Shown here: positions 44,010 to 52,141 of the stretch, piece after piece
How the letters are laid out: each line of letters begins with the position of its first letter
Numbering within the stretch: position 1 is the stretch's first letter
Source of the DNA: Acrocarpospora corrugata
Lineage (GTDB): Bacteria; Actinomycetota; Actinomycetes; Streptosporangiales; Streptosporangiaceae
Direction of reading: 5' to 3'
Assembly: GCF_009687845.1 (NCBI RefSeq)
Contig: NZ_BLAD01000036.1
Location: 124,001 to 188,000 of the forward strand
DNA length: 64,000 nucleotides
Position numbers and translations under genes: made by a program
Notes under the pieces: generated by a model
What the model saw: the letters and a program-made list of their open reading frames with translations, nothing else
Told to the model about the DNA's origin: nothing
Databases searched by the model: none

Positions 44010-46517
44010 TCAGAGCCGGGGATCGACCGGTTCCGACTCCATCGCCAGCACGCCGAACACGGCCTCGTGCACCCGCCAGAGCGGCTCCCCGTCCGCCAGC
44101 CGGGACAGCGCCTCCAGGCCCAGCGCGTGCTCGCGCAGCGCCATCGAGCGCTTCCTGCCGAGGAAGCGCCGCCGCAGCACGTCCAGCGACTCGGTGTAGT
44201 CCGGGCCGTAGATGATCCGCAGGTACTCCTGGCCGCGCACCTTGACGCCCGGCTGCACCCGTCCCTCCGGCCGCTCCACCGGCTTGACCACCATGCCCTC
44301 GCCGCCGGCCGCCGTCATCGCCTCCCACCAGGCCACGGCGGCGTCCCTGGACTCCGCCGAGTCGAGCGAGACGTAGACGCGCCTGGTCGGCCCGATCAGC
44401 GGCGAGTCCAGCCGGGCCAGCAGGTCCAGATGCCAGTCATGCGGCTGGTGTACGGCCGTCGCCCGCCCCTCGGCGGCGAGGATCTGGAACGGCGCGAACC
44501 GGACGCCGTCCAGGCCGGAGACCGGCCAGCAGTAACGCGCATAGGCGTCCCTGAACCGGGCAGCGTTGTCCTGACGGCGTCGGGCGCGGTCCAATGTCGA
44601 GCCCACATCCAGTCCGCGCCCGGCCGCCGCTTCCAGCGCCGCGACCACCTCGGGCAGCGCCGCCCCGGCCGCCGCCCCGACCGAGGCGTACTGGCCGCGG
44701 ATCAGGCTCTCCGCCTTCGCCGACCAGGGCAGCAGCTCGCCGTCCAGGACCAGCCAGTCGGTGCCGAGCTCGGCCCAGAGCGGCTCGGCCGCCGCGCGCA
44801 GGCCGTCCACCAGCTCACCCATCAGCGCGCCGAAGAACGGGCGGCCGGTCCGGGTGTACACCATGCCGGCGCCGCCGTCGGCGACCCCGAAGCGCTTCTC
44901 GGCCGCCTCCGGCGTCCTGGCCAGCACGGCCACGGCCCGGGAGCCCATGTGCTTCTCCTCGCACACCACCCGGGTGACGCCGGCGGCGGCGAACTCCTCG
45001 AACGCCTCCGCCGGGTGCTCCAGGTAGCCGTCCAGCCGGGAGGTCTCCGGCGGGGCCATCGTCGGCGGCAGGTAGACCAGCCAGCGCGGGTCCACCGCGA
45101 ACCTGCTCATGATCTCCAGCGCGGCGGCGGCGTTCTCCTCCCTGATCCGGATGGTGCCGCCGAACCGGGTCTCCACGAACCGGTTCCCGCGCACGTCGCC
45201 GATGTCGAGGGCGGCCGGGTCGCGCTGCGGGGGGCCCGCCAGCGGGCGGGCGGGCTCGTACCAGACCTGCTCGGCCGGGACCGAGACCAGCTCGCGCTCG
45301 GGGTAGCGGAGCGCGGTCAGCCGGCCGCCGAAGACGACGCCGGTGTCCAGGCAGATCGTGTTGTTGACCCATTCCGGCTCGACGGTGGGGGTGTGGCCGT
45401 AGACGACCATGGCGCGGCCCCGGTACTCCTCGGCCCAGGGGTAGCGGATGGGCAGGCCGTACTCGTCGGTCTCGCCGGTGGTGTCGCCGTAGAGGGCGAA
45501 GGCGCGGACCCGGCCGGAGGCGCGGCCGTGGTAGGGCTCCTTCAGCCCGGCGTGCGCGACCACCAGTCTGCCCTCGTCGAGCTGGTAGTGGCTGATCAGG
45601 CCGTCCATGAACGCCGTCGCGGCGGTCACGAACTCCGGGTCGGCCTCGCCCAGCTGGGCCAGCGACTCGGCCAGGCCGTGCGCGACCCTGACCTTGCGGC
45701 CGTTGAGCGCGCGCACCAGCTTCTGCTCGTGGTTGCCGCAGACGCACAGCGCGGTCCCGGCCTCGACCATGCCCATCACCCGGCGCAGCACGCCCGGCGT
45801 GTCGGGCCCCCGGTCCACGAGATCGCCGACGAACACGGCGGTACGGCCCTGCGGGTGCCGGCCGTCCTGGTACCCGAGAGTGGAGAGCAGGGTCTCCAGC
45901 TCCGACGAGCAGCCGTGCACGTCGCCGATGATGTCGAAAGGCCCGGTCCGGTGCCGGAGGTCGGTCCAGGCGGGTTCGAGGGTGATCGTCACATTGTCGA
46001 TCTCGGCGCCGCGCAGCACGTGCACCCGGCGGAAGCCGTCCCGGGAGATCTTGCCGAGCGAGCGGCGCAGGTCCTTGTGCTGGCGGGTGATCACGTGCGG
46101 GCCGAAGTCCCGGTCCGGGCGGGTCGCGTTCCGCTCGACCGCCAGCTCGGCCGGCACGTCCAGCACGATCGCGTCGACCAGCACGTTGTGCGCCTTGGCC
46201 AGCGCCACCAGCTGCTGGCGGGCCTGGTACTGCACGCTGGTGGCGTCGACCACGGTGAGCAGGCCGCGCCTGAGCCGGGTGCCGACGATGTGGTGCAGCA
46301 TCTCGAACGCGTCCGGGGTGGCCGACTGGTCGTTCTCGTCGTCGGCGACCAGGCCGCGGCAGAAGTCGGAGGAGATCACCTGGGTGGGGCCGAAGTGCCT
46401 GCGGGCGAAGGTGGACTTGCCGCTGCCGGAGACGCCGACCAGCACGATCAGCGCCATGGCGGGCACGCCGATCTCGCGGGCCACCGGGGGTACCGGCTGC
46501 TCAGGCTGCTCGGACAT
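44010..46517 (-). CDS. pnkp: Polynucleotide kinase-phosphatase-ligase Pnkp (RNA repair)
   Basis: 835-aa trifunctional RNA end-healing and sealing enzyme. Kinase domain: P-loop GVSGSGKS (28-35) and VVDATSVQYQARQQ. Metallophosphatase domain from about 190: IIGDVHGC, FVGDLVDRGPD, CGNHEQ, YGHTP. C-terminal ligase/adenylyltransferase: catalytic Lys522 in CEEKHMGSRAVAV, WLVLDGELLPWS and GEGMVVKP. Bacterial Pnkp needs Hen1 for ligase activity and together they repair tRNAs cut by ribotoxins. Here pnkp follows hen1 with a 17-bp overlap, the standard operon. Length (about 840-870 aa) and all motifs are intact. Confidence 0.95.
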   Translation of the reverse strand: MSEQPEQPVPPVAREIGVPAMALIVLVGVSGSGKSTFARRHFGPTQVISSDFCRGLVADDENDQSATPDAFEMLHHIVGTRLRRGLLTVVDATSVQYQARQQLVALAKAHNVLVDAIVLDVPAELAVERNATRPDRDFGPHVITRQHKDLRRSLGKISRDGFRRVHVLRGAEIDNVTITLEPAWTDLRHRTGPFDIIGDVHGCSSELETLLSTLGYQDGRHPQGRTAVFVGDLVDRGPDTPGVLRRVMGMVEAGTALCVCGNHEQKLVRALNGRKVRVAHGLAESLAQLGEADPEFVTAATAFMDGLISHYQLDEGRLVVAHAGLKEPYHGRASGRVRAFALYGDTTGETDEYGLPIRYPWAEEYRGRAMVVYGHTPTVEPEWVNNTICLDTGVVFGGRLTALRYPERELVSVPAEQVWYEPARPLAGPPQRDPAALDIGDVRGNRFVETRFGGTIRIREENAAAALEIMSRFAVDPRWLVYLPPTMAPPETSRLDGYLEHPAEAFEEFAAAGVTRVVCEEKHMGSRAVAVLARTPEAAEKRFGVADGGAGMVYTRTGRPFFGALMGELVDGLRAAAEPLWAELGTDWLVLDGELLPWSAKAESLIRGQYASVGAAAGAALPEVVAALEAAAGRGLDVGSTLDRARRRQDNAARFRDAYARYCWPVSGLDGVRFAPFQILAAEGRATAVHQPHDWHLDLLARLDSPLIGPTRRVYVSLDSAESRDAAVAWWEAMTAAGGEGMVVKPVERPEGRVQPGVKVRGQEYLRIIYGPDYTESLDVLRRRFLGRKRSMALREHALGLEALSRLADGEPLWRVHEAVFGVLAMESEPVDPRL

Positions 46518-47988
46518 CGTCGTCTCCTGCGGTGAAGATCGCCATCTGGGTGGGCGAGCCGAGTTCGGGGTCGTCGTCGCCGACCGGGCGGTAGGCGACG
46601 CGGTAGCCGTACCGGGCGGCGACGGCGGACGCCCAGTCCCGGAACTCGGCGCGGGTCCACTCGAAGCGGTGGTCGGGGTGGCGCATGCCGGTGAGGGTCT
46701 CGTAGCGCACGTTGTATTCGGCGTTCGGGGTGGTGACGATCACGTGGCCCGGTTTGGCCGCGCCGAAGACGACGCGTTCGAGCGCGGGCAGGCGGGGTGG
46801 GTCCAGGTGCTCGACGACCTCCATCAGGACGGCCGCGTCGAAGCCGGCGAAACGGATGTCGGTGTAGGTGAGGGAGCCCTGGAACAGGTCCAGCCGGTCG
46901 CGTCTGGCCTCCGGCATGCGGTCCAGTTTGAGTTTGCGCGCGGCCAGGGTGAGGGCGTGCGCGGAGACGTCGACTCCGGCGATCTTCGTGATGGCGCGGT
47001 TCGCGAGCAGCGCGCCGACCAGCTGTCCCGAGCCGCAGCCGAGATCGATCACGGTGCGGGCCCCGACGTCGTCCAGCGCGGCGAGAACGGCCTCCCGCCG
47101 GAGGAGGTTCAAGGGCGTCGGGCGCGGGGACGCCGCTGCCGCCTCCCCCGCGAGCCGCTCGCCGGTCGGGTCGCCGGTCAGTGGCTCCGCCTCCGTCGAC
47201 GCCTCGGGGGTCTCCTCCTCGATCGGGGGCTCCAGTGCGTCTTCGAGGTCGTCGCCGATTTCGGCCAGGCGGGCGAGCGCCTCCCTGGTCAGCGCCGTGC
47301 GCCGGGTGAGGTAGCGGCGGGTGATCAGCGCTCGGGCGGGGTGCGCGGCCAGCCAGCCCTCGCCCGCGCGGATGAGCTTGTCGACCTCGTCGCTGGCCAC
47401 CCAGTAGTGCTTGGCGTCGTCCAGCACGGGCAGCAGCACGTACAGGTGGTTGAGCGCGTCCGCGAGGCGGACTTCGCCGCGCAGCGTCAGCCGTACATAT
47501 CGGGAATCTCCCCACTCGGGGAAACTTTCGTCCAGCGGTACGGCCACCGCCTCGACCTGCCATCCGAGCGGCTCGAAGAAGCGGTGGGCCAGTTCGGCCC
47601 CGCCCCGGCACGGCAGCGCGGGCAGGAAGATCTCCAGCGGGATCGCCCGCTCGGCCAGTTCCTGGCGCGCGGCGCAGCGGCCCGCCCGCGCCGTCCTGAA
47701 CACCTCGGCCAGGGCCGAGGCCAGCAGCGACGAGGCGGCGTACGGCCGGTCGTTGACGTACTGCCCGAGCGAGAAGTCGGGTGAGGACGCGCCGCGCGAG
47801 CGCACCAGCCGGATCGGGTCGACGTCCAGCAGGAGCGCCGCCGTGCACCGTTCGTCGCCCGCCTCCGGATAGAAGACCTGGGCCGTCCCGAAGGAATGGG
47901 AGAACTCCTGCACCTTGTCCGGATGCTTGTGCAGGAGGAACCCAAGATCGGTGGCCGGGCGGTGAGTGGTGGAAATCGTCAGCAGCAC
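46501..47988 (-). CDS. hen1: 3'-terminal RNA ribose 2'-O-methyltransferase Hen1
   Basis: 495-aa partner of Pnkp. The N-terminal half (LLTISTTHRPATDLGFLLHKHP, FGTAQVFYPEA ...) is the Hen1-N domain that activates the Pnkp ligase. An acidic linker (EEETPEASTEAEP) separates it from the methyltransferase, with SAM motif VIDLGCGSGQLVG and the metal-binding EVVEH plus a downstream His (TGMRHPDHRFEW). It methylates the 2'-OH at the break so that the repaired RNA cannot be cut again. The GTG at 47988 gives the usual start VLLTISTT; a TTG two codons earlier is less likely. No Shine-Dalgarno is apparent. Confidence 0.95.
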   Translation of the reverse strand: MLLTISTTHRPATDLGFLLHKHPDKVQEFSHSFGTAQVFYPEAGDERCTAALLLDVDPIRLVRSRGASSPDFSLGQYVNDRPYAASSLLASALAEVFRTARAGRCAARQELAERAIPLEIFLPALPCRGGAELAHRFFEPLGWQVEAVAVPLDESFPEWGDSRYVRLTLRGEVRLADALNHLYVLLPVLDDAKHYWVASDEVDKLIRAGEGWLAAHPARALITRRYLTRRTALTREALARLAEIGDDLEDALEPPIEEETPEASTEAEPLTGDPTGERLAGEAAAASPRPTPLNLLRREAVLAALDDVGARTVIDLGCGSGQLVGALLANRAITKIAGVDVSAHALTLAARKLKLDRMPEARRDRLDLFQGSLTYTDIRFAGFDAAVLMEVVEHLDPPRLPALERVVFGAAKPGHVIVTTPNAEYNVRYETLTGMRHPDHRFEWTRAEFRDWASAVAARYGYRVAYRPVGDDDPELGSPTQMAIFTAGDDDVRAA

Positions 47989-48027
47989 GAGCAAAGTTTG
48001 CCGTATTTGTCCGGCAAGCTCGCTGGA

Positions 48028-48939
48028 TTAAACGTGCGGCATGATCTCCGCCGCGATCAGCTCCAGGTGGTCGAGGTCGGCCAGATCCATGACCTGCAGG
48101 TAGAGATGCTCCGCGCCCAGCTCGCGGAACTGGTGGATCTTGTCGAGGACTTCGGCCGGGGTGCCCGCCAGGCCGGTCTTGCGCAGTTCGGCGGGATCCT
48201 CGTCGATGGCCTCCGCCCTCCTGGCCACCTCGGCCTCGTCCGCGCCCACGCAGACGGTCTGCGCCGCGGACAGGATGATCGACCGCCCGGTCAGGTCGCA
48301 GGCCGCGCGGACCCGGTGGAAGGCCTCGCCGGTCTCCTCCACGCCGTGGAACGGGATGTTGTACTCGGTCGCGAACGCCGCCGCCAGCCGGGGCGTGCGC
48401 CGCGCTCCCGCGCCGCCGATGATGATCGGCAGCGGGCGCTGGACCGGCTTCGGCAGCGCAGGGGAATCGGTCAGCCGATAGTGCTTCCCGGCGTAGGAGA
48501 ACGGGCTCTCCGCGCCCCACAGCCCGGTCACGATGTCGAGTTGCTCCTCCAGCATCTCGAACCGCTGCCCGATCGGCGGGAACGGGATCCCGTACGCCGC
48601 GTGCTCGGCGTCGAACCAGCCGACGCCCAGGCCCAGCTCGATCCTGCCTCCGCTCATCTGGTCGGCCTGGGCCACACTGACCGCCAGCGGGCCCGGCAGG
48701 CGGAACGTCACCGGGGTCACCAGCGTGCCGAGCCGGATCCGCGAGGTCTCCCGCGCCAGCGCGCCCAGGGTCACCCAGGCGTCCGTGGAGCCGGGCCCGG
48801 GAGCGCCCGCGCCGATCCGCAGGTAGTGGTCGGAGCGGAAGAACGCGTCGAAGCCGAGCCGCTCGGCGGCCTGCGCGACCGCCAGCAGATCGTCGTAGGT
48901 GGCGCCCTGCTGGGGTTCGGTGAAGATCCTCAACTTCAT
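48028..48939 (-). CDS. LLM-class F420-dependent oxidoreductase
   Basis: 303-aa luciferase-like TIM barrel. N-terminal KLRIFTEPQQGATYDDLL, then RLGFDAFFRSDHYLRIG, LARETSRIRLGTLVTPVTFR, LGLGVGWFDAEHAAYGIPFP and PLPIIIGGAGARRTPRLAA are characteristic of the actinobacterial F420 clade that reduces or oxidises small substrates. The actual substrate is unknown. ATG start. It lies just upstream of hen1 in the same direction (39-bp gap), so read-through into the RNA-repair operon is possible without implying a shared function. Confidence 0.88.
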   Translation of the reverse strand: MKLRIFTEPQQGATYDDLLAVAQAAERLGFDAFFRSDHYLRIGAGAPGPGSTDAWVTLGALARETSRIRLGTLVTPVTFRLPGPLAVSVAQADQMSGGRIELGLGVGWFDAEHAAYGIPFPPIGQRFEMLEEQLDIVTGLWGAESPFSYAGKHYRLTDSPALPKPVQRPLPIIIGGAGARRTPRLAAAFATEYNIPFHGVEETGEAFHRVRAACDLTGRSIILSAAQTVCVGADEAEVARRAEAIDEDPAELRKTGLAGTPAEVLDKIHQFRELGAEHLYLQVMDLADLDHLELIAAEIMPHV

Positions 48940-49022
48940 CGTCCCATTATCCCCACCCGGCTCCCGCGCGGTTGCTAGGGTTCAACTCCCGTGTGCGGAA
49001 TGTAGTCGGAAGACAACGCTCG

Positions 49023-50081
49023 GTGGTGAAAGTGGAGACGGCACGGCATGCCCGACCGGCGGGGACCCCGCCTCGGTCCGTCCTCGTCCTGGCCTCGCTC
49101 ACCCTGGTCAACGGCACGGCGGCGGCCCTCTGGCTGCTCCCTGGACGCCCACTGAGCTCGCTGTCCGCGCCGCTCACCCCGCCGATCGCGGCTCAGCCCG
49201 CCGTCGTGGTGAGCGACCCGCCCGGTGGCGGGGTGCGGCGGCCGGCCTACGTGGCGTTCGTGGACGCGGTCCGCGACCCCGAGTTCAACCTGCCCGCGGC
49301 GGCCCGCAGGACCGGGGTGACCTCCTACACGCTCGGGCACATCAGCGCGGGCCAGGACAGCTGCGTGCCGACGTGGGGCGGGCAGTCGACGCCCCCGAAT
49401 CCGCTGGTGCGCGGCCTCGACCGGCTCAGGGCCGAAGGCGGCGACGCGGGGCTCGCCTTCGGCGGGCCGGAGGGCCGGGAGCTCTCGGCCACCTGCGCCG
49501 ACCCGGACCTGCTGCTGCCGGCCTACCGCCGGGTCATCGCCGCCTACCAGCCCGCCTCGCTGGACTTCGAGATCCACGACTCCGCCGACCCCGCCACCGC
49601 CGCCCGCCGCGCGACGGCCATCGCCAGGCTCCAGCGCGAGTTCAAGGCCGAGGGCCGGACCCTGCCGGTGACGTTCACCCTGCCCGCCTCCGCCCAGGGC
49701 CTCTCCCCCGAAGACCGCACGATGCTCCAGCGGACCCGCCAGGCCGGCGCCGAGATCAGCACGGTCAACCTGCTGGTCCCGTTCGAGCCCGGCGCCACGA
49801 CCAACCTCCGCCGCCTCTACCAGGCCGCGAAGAGCGCCCACGGCCAGCTCGCCTGGGCCCTCGGCACCCGCGACCGCGCGAGCTGGCGCCGGCTCGGCCT
49901 CACTCCACTCCTGGCCGGCCCGCAGGACCTCTCCATCCAGGACGCCCGCCGCCTGGTCGCCTTCCAGGCCCGCACCCACCTGGCCTGGCTCTCCGTGCGC
50001 GGCGCGACCCCCACCGACGAGGTCTCCCGCACCCTCGGCTCAACCACCCCGACGAACCCGAAGCTGGCCCAGCTCAACTAG
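49023..50081 (+). CDS. GH18 chitinase-like protein lacking the catalytic acid (pseudo-enzyme)
   Basis: 352-aa protein with an N-terminal membrane anchor or signal (RSVLVLASLTLVNGTAAALW) and a GH18-like barrel: YVAFVDAVRDPEFNL, GVTSYTLGHISAGQDSCVPTW, AGLAFGGPEGRELSATCADP, VTFTLPASAQGLSP. In active relatives the fourth strand reads DFDxE-G; here it is LDFEIHD, so the catalytic Glu is His and the preceding Asp is Glu. The later MxMDY strand is also lost (VNLLVPFEPG). It may bind glycans without hydrolysis. The start is uncertain: a GTG at 49023 is chosen; upstream TTG and GTG are possible. Confidence 0.7.
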   Translation: MVKVETARHARPAGTPPRSVLVLASLTLVNGTAAALWLLPGRPLSSLSAPLTPPIAAQPAVVVSDPPGGGVRRPAYVAFVDAVRDPEFNLPAAARRTGVTSYTLGHISAGQDSCVPTWGGQSTPPNPLVRGLDRLRAEGGDAGLAFGGPEGRELSATCADPDLLLPAYRRVIAAYQPASLDFEIHDSADPATAARRATAIARLQREFKAEGRTLPVTFTLPASAQGLSPEDRTMLQRTRQAGAEISTVNLLVPFEPGATTNLRRLYQAAKSAHGQLAWALGTRDRASWRRLGLTPLLAGPQDLSIQDARRLVAFQARTHLAWLSVRGATPTDEVSRTLGSTTPTNPKLAQLN

Positions 50082-50181
50082 CCACGCCTACCCCTGCCGC
50101 CCGCGACGAGTCAGCCCCCGATCGGGTCTCGGCCTGCGAGTTCAAAGCCGCTGAATAGCCTGCCGGTGACACGGCCCAGGA

Positions 50182-50547
50182 TCAGCCGTTGATCAGTTCG
50201 GCTGCTTCCGCCTCGGCGCGCAGGCGCAGAATGTATTCGGCGACTTCGACGGGGACCAGTGCCGCTACTCGTTCTCCCTGGTCGTCCCGGACGAAGGTGA
50301 TGGCTCCGCGCTCGCGCGCCTCGCCCACGATGGTCGGCAGGTGCATGGTCGCCTGGTCCAGGTCGAGATCGTCCATGGCGTGCACCACTCTCTCGTCCTC
50401 CCGCCGGGTCAGCGGGGCCCGCCGCGCGGCCGTCTGCGCGGACAGCCGGCGGTATCGGTCCTCGCGGACCCCTTCGGCTTCCCGTCCCCAGCGCCTGCTC
50501 CGGGCAGCCCGATCGACGTGATCCCACATCCGCTCGTGCGCGTCCAT
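50182..50547 (-). CDS. Phd/YefM-like antitoxin domain protein (orphan)
   Basis: 121-aa protein. The N-terminal half is Arg/Glu-rich and helical (MDAHERMWDHVDRAARSRRW). The C-terminal half LPTIVGEARERGAITFVRD DQGERVAALVPVEVAEYIL resembles the Phd/YefM antitoxin fold (x-ExRxxGxxxxVxxxGxPVAxLVPxxxYexL). Antitoxins of this type are normally about 80 aa with the DNA-binding domain at the N-terminus, so this is an extended version. No toxin gene adjoins: one side is the GH18 gene, the other a coding remnant. The start is 50547 or 50556. Confidence 0.6.
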   Translation of the reverse strand: MDAHERMWDHVDRAARSRRWGREAEGVREDRYRRLSAQTAARRAPLTRREDERVVHAMDDLDLDQATMHLPTIVGEARERGAITFVRDDQGERVAALVPVEVAEYILRLRAEAEAAELING

Positions 50548-50601
50548 GCCACCCATTGTCCCGCACCATGCTGGAACGCCAGGACCAGGCACGCGACGTC
50601 G

Positions 50602-50868
50602 TTACTTGACCACCTCAGCAGTCCCGGCAGTCCCAGGAGCCTCGTCCGGGCCTTCGCCGTCGCCCCCCGGACGCGCCGCGGAATTCCCCTCGATCATGTC
50701 GATGAAGTCCGGCGTGGTCGGCATTCCGGACGACGACGCCTCCAGCGGAAAGATCCCCTTGACCAGATAAACGATCTGGACCCAGGTGTCGATCTCTCTT
50801 TCGTTCCCCGTGACGCCCTCCTCTACGAAGAGTGCGTCACATTCCGTTCCATTTCCGCGATCAAGGTC
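50602..50868 (-). pseudogene. Startless coding remnant downstream of the trmA-like gene
   Basis: Between the antitoxin gene and the methyltransferase (a 342-bp stretch without a normal gene) the minus strand has an 89-codon open frame from after a TAG (50869-50871) to a TAA at 50602. Its product contains ECDALFVEEGVTGNEREID and TWVQIVYLVKGIFPLEASS, then a Gly/Pro/Ala-rich tail ending AEVVK. Third codon positions are mostly G/C, as in real genes here, but there is no ATG, GTG or TTG in the first half; the first is an ATG at 50724, leaving 40 aa. Either a 5'-truncated or frameshifted gene, or an unusual start. I do not recognise the family. Confidence 0.45.
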
Positions 50869-50889
50869 CTACACCCGGCAAATCCTGAT

Positions 50890-52134
50890 TCAGTCTTGGC
50901 CGACCGACTGGGTCAGGAGCGCCACGCACTCCACATGATGCGTCATCGGATATTGATCAAAAGCGCGGAGTTCGGCCAGCTCATAGCCCAGTTCGGCGAA
51001 CCAGTTCAGGTCGCGCGAGAGGGTCGCCGGGTCGCAGGAGACGTACACGATCCTGGTGGGGGTCAGGGACGCGATGCGGGCCACCACAGGGCGGCCCAGG
51101 CCGGCGCGGGGCGGGTCGCAGACGACCAGGTCGGCTTGGGCGATGTCGAGGCGGTCCAGGGCCTCTTCCACCTTGCCGCGCTCGGTCTGGGCCTGCGGGA
51201 GGTCGCGGAGGTTGTGGCGGGCGTCCTGGACGGCGGGGGGCTCTGATTCGATGCCGAGGACGGCGCCGGTGGGGCCGACGGCTTCGGCCAGGGCGGCGGC
51301 GAACAGGCCGACGCCGCAGTACAGGTCCAGGGCCCACTCGCCGGGCTTGGGCTGGGCGAAGTCCAGGACGGCGCCCTGCAGCGTGGCAGCGGCGGCCGGG
51401 TGGACCTGCCAGAAGCCGCTGGCCGAGACGCGGTAGTCGCGGTCGCCGACGTGCTCGACCAGGGTGCCCTTGCCTCGCAGGACGCGGGTGCCGCGGCGGC
51501 CCTCGTCCAGCATGACGGAGGCGTCCAGGTCGGGGATGCGCACGTCGCGGTGGGGCTTCGGGGTCACGATGACCGCGCGGTCCCCGCCGGTGGCGGCGAT
51601 GAACTCGACGGTGGCCGCGCCTCGCCAGCCCTCGGTGGAGACCCGCAGGTCCTCGATGTCGGGGTGGGCGATCAGGCAGGCGTCCACCCGCTCGATCTCG
51701 TGCGAGCGGTGCCGGCGCAGCCCGAGGCGGCCGTCGCGGTCGGCGGCGAACTGCACGCGGGTGCGCCAGCCGAGGCCGCCCGGCGTGCCGGGCACCTCCT
51801 CCACGACCACGTCGCGGGTGATCCCGGCCAGGCGCTGCAGCTGCTCGGCGATGACCTCGGCCTTGAAGCGGCGCTGCGCGGCCGGCGCGGCGTGCTGCCA
51901 GTCGCAGCCGCCGCAGCGGCCGGGGCCGCTGAACGGGCAGGGCGGCGTGACCCGGTCGGGCGAGGGCTCCAGGATCTCGACGGCGTCGGCGCGCAGGAAG
52001 CGGGTGGTCTCCTCGGTCACCCGGGCCAGGACCCGCTCCCCGGGCAGCGCGTGCCGGACGAACACCACCCGGCCCTCGTGCCGGGACACACACCAACCAC
52101 CGTTCGCGACCGGGCCAACTGTCAGTTCGAGCAT
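50890..52134 (-). CDS. Class I SAM-dependent RNA m5U methyltransferase (TrmA/RumA-like)
   Basis: 414-aa enzyme. The N-terminal TRAM-like beta domain (MLELTVGPVANGGWCVSRHEGR) and the Fe-S cluster cysteines CPFSGPGRCGGCDWQH are those of RlmD/TrmA uracil-5 methyltransferases. The SAM domain shows LDLYCGVGLFAAALA, VVCDPPRAGLG and the catalytic Cys in YVSCDPATLSRDL; YELAELRAFDQYPMTHHVE is the C-terminal signature with the general-base region. The target could be tRNA or rRNA. It precedes a permease gene in the same order as in M. tuberculosis (Rv2689c-Rv2690c). Confidence 0.92.
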   Translation of the reverse strand: MLELTVGPVANGGWCVSRHEGRVVFVRHALPGERVLARVTEETTRFLRADAVEILEPSPDRVTPPCPFSGPGRCGGCDWQHAAPAAQRRFKAEVIAEQLQRLAGITRDVVVEEVPGTPGGLGWRTRVQFAADRDGRLGLRRHRSHEIERVDACLIAHPDIEDLRVSTEGWRGAATVEFIAATGGDRAVIVTPKPHRDVRIPDLDASVMLDEGRRGTRVLRGKGTLVEHVGDRDYRVSASGFWQVHPAAAATLQGAVLDFAQPKPGEWALDLYCGVGLFAAALAEAVGPTGAVLGIESEPPAVQDARHNLRDLPQAQTERGKVEEALDRLDIAQADLVVCDPPRAGLGRPVVARIASLTPTRIVYVSCDPATLSRDLNWFAELGYELAELRAFDQYPMTHHVECVALLTQSVGQD

Positions 52135-52141
52135 CCCTCAA

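Noticed and set aside
43893-46535. 880-codon frame antisense to pnkp
   Set aside because: Opposite strand encodes all Pnkp motifs; the antisense product is low-complexity Arg/Gly/Val/His.
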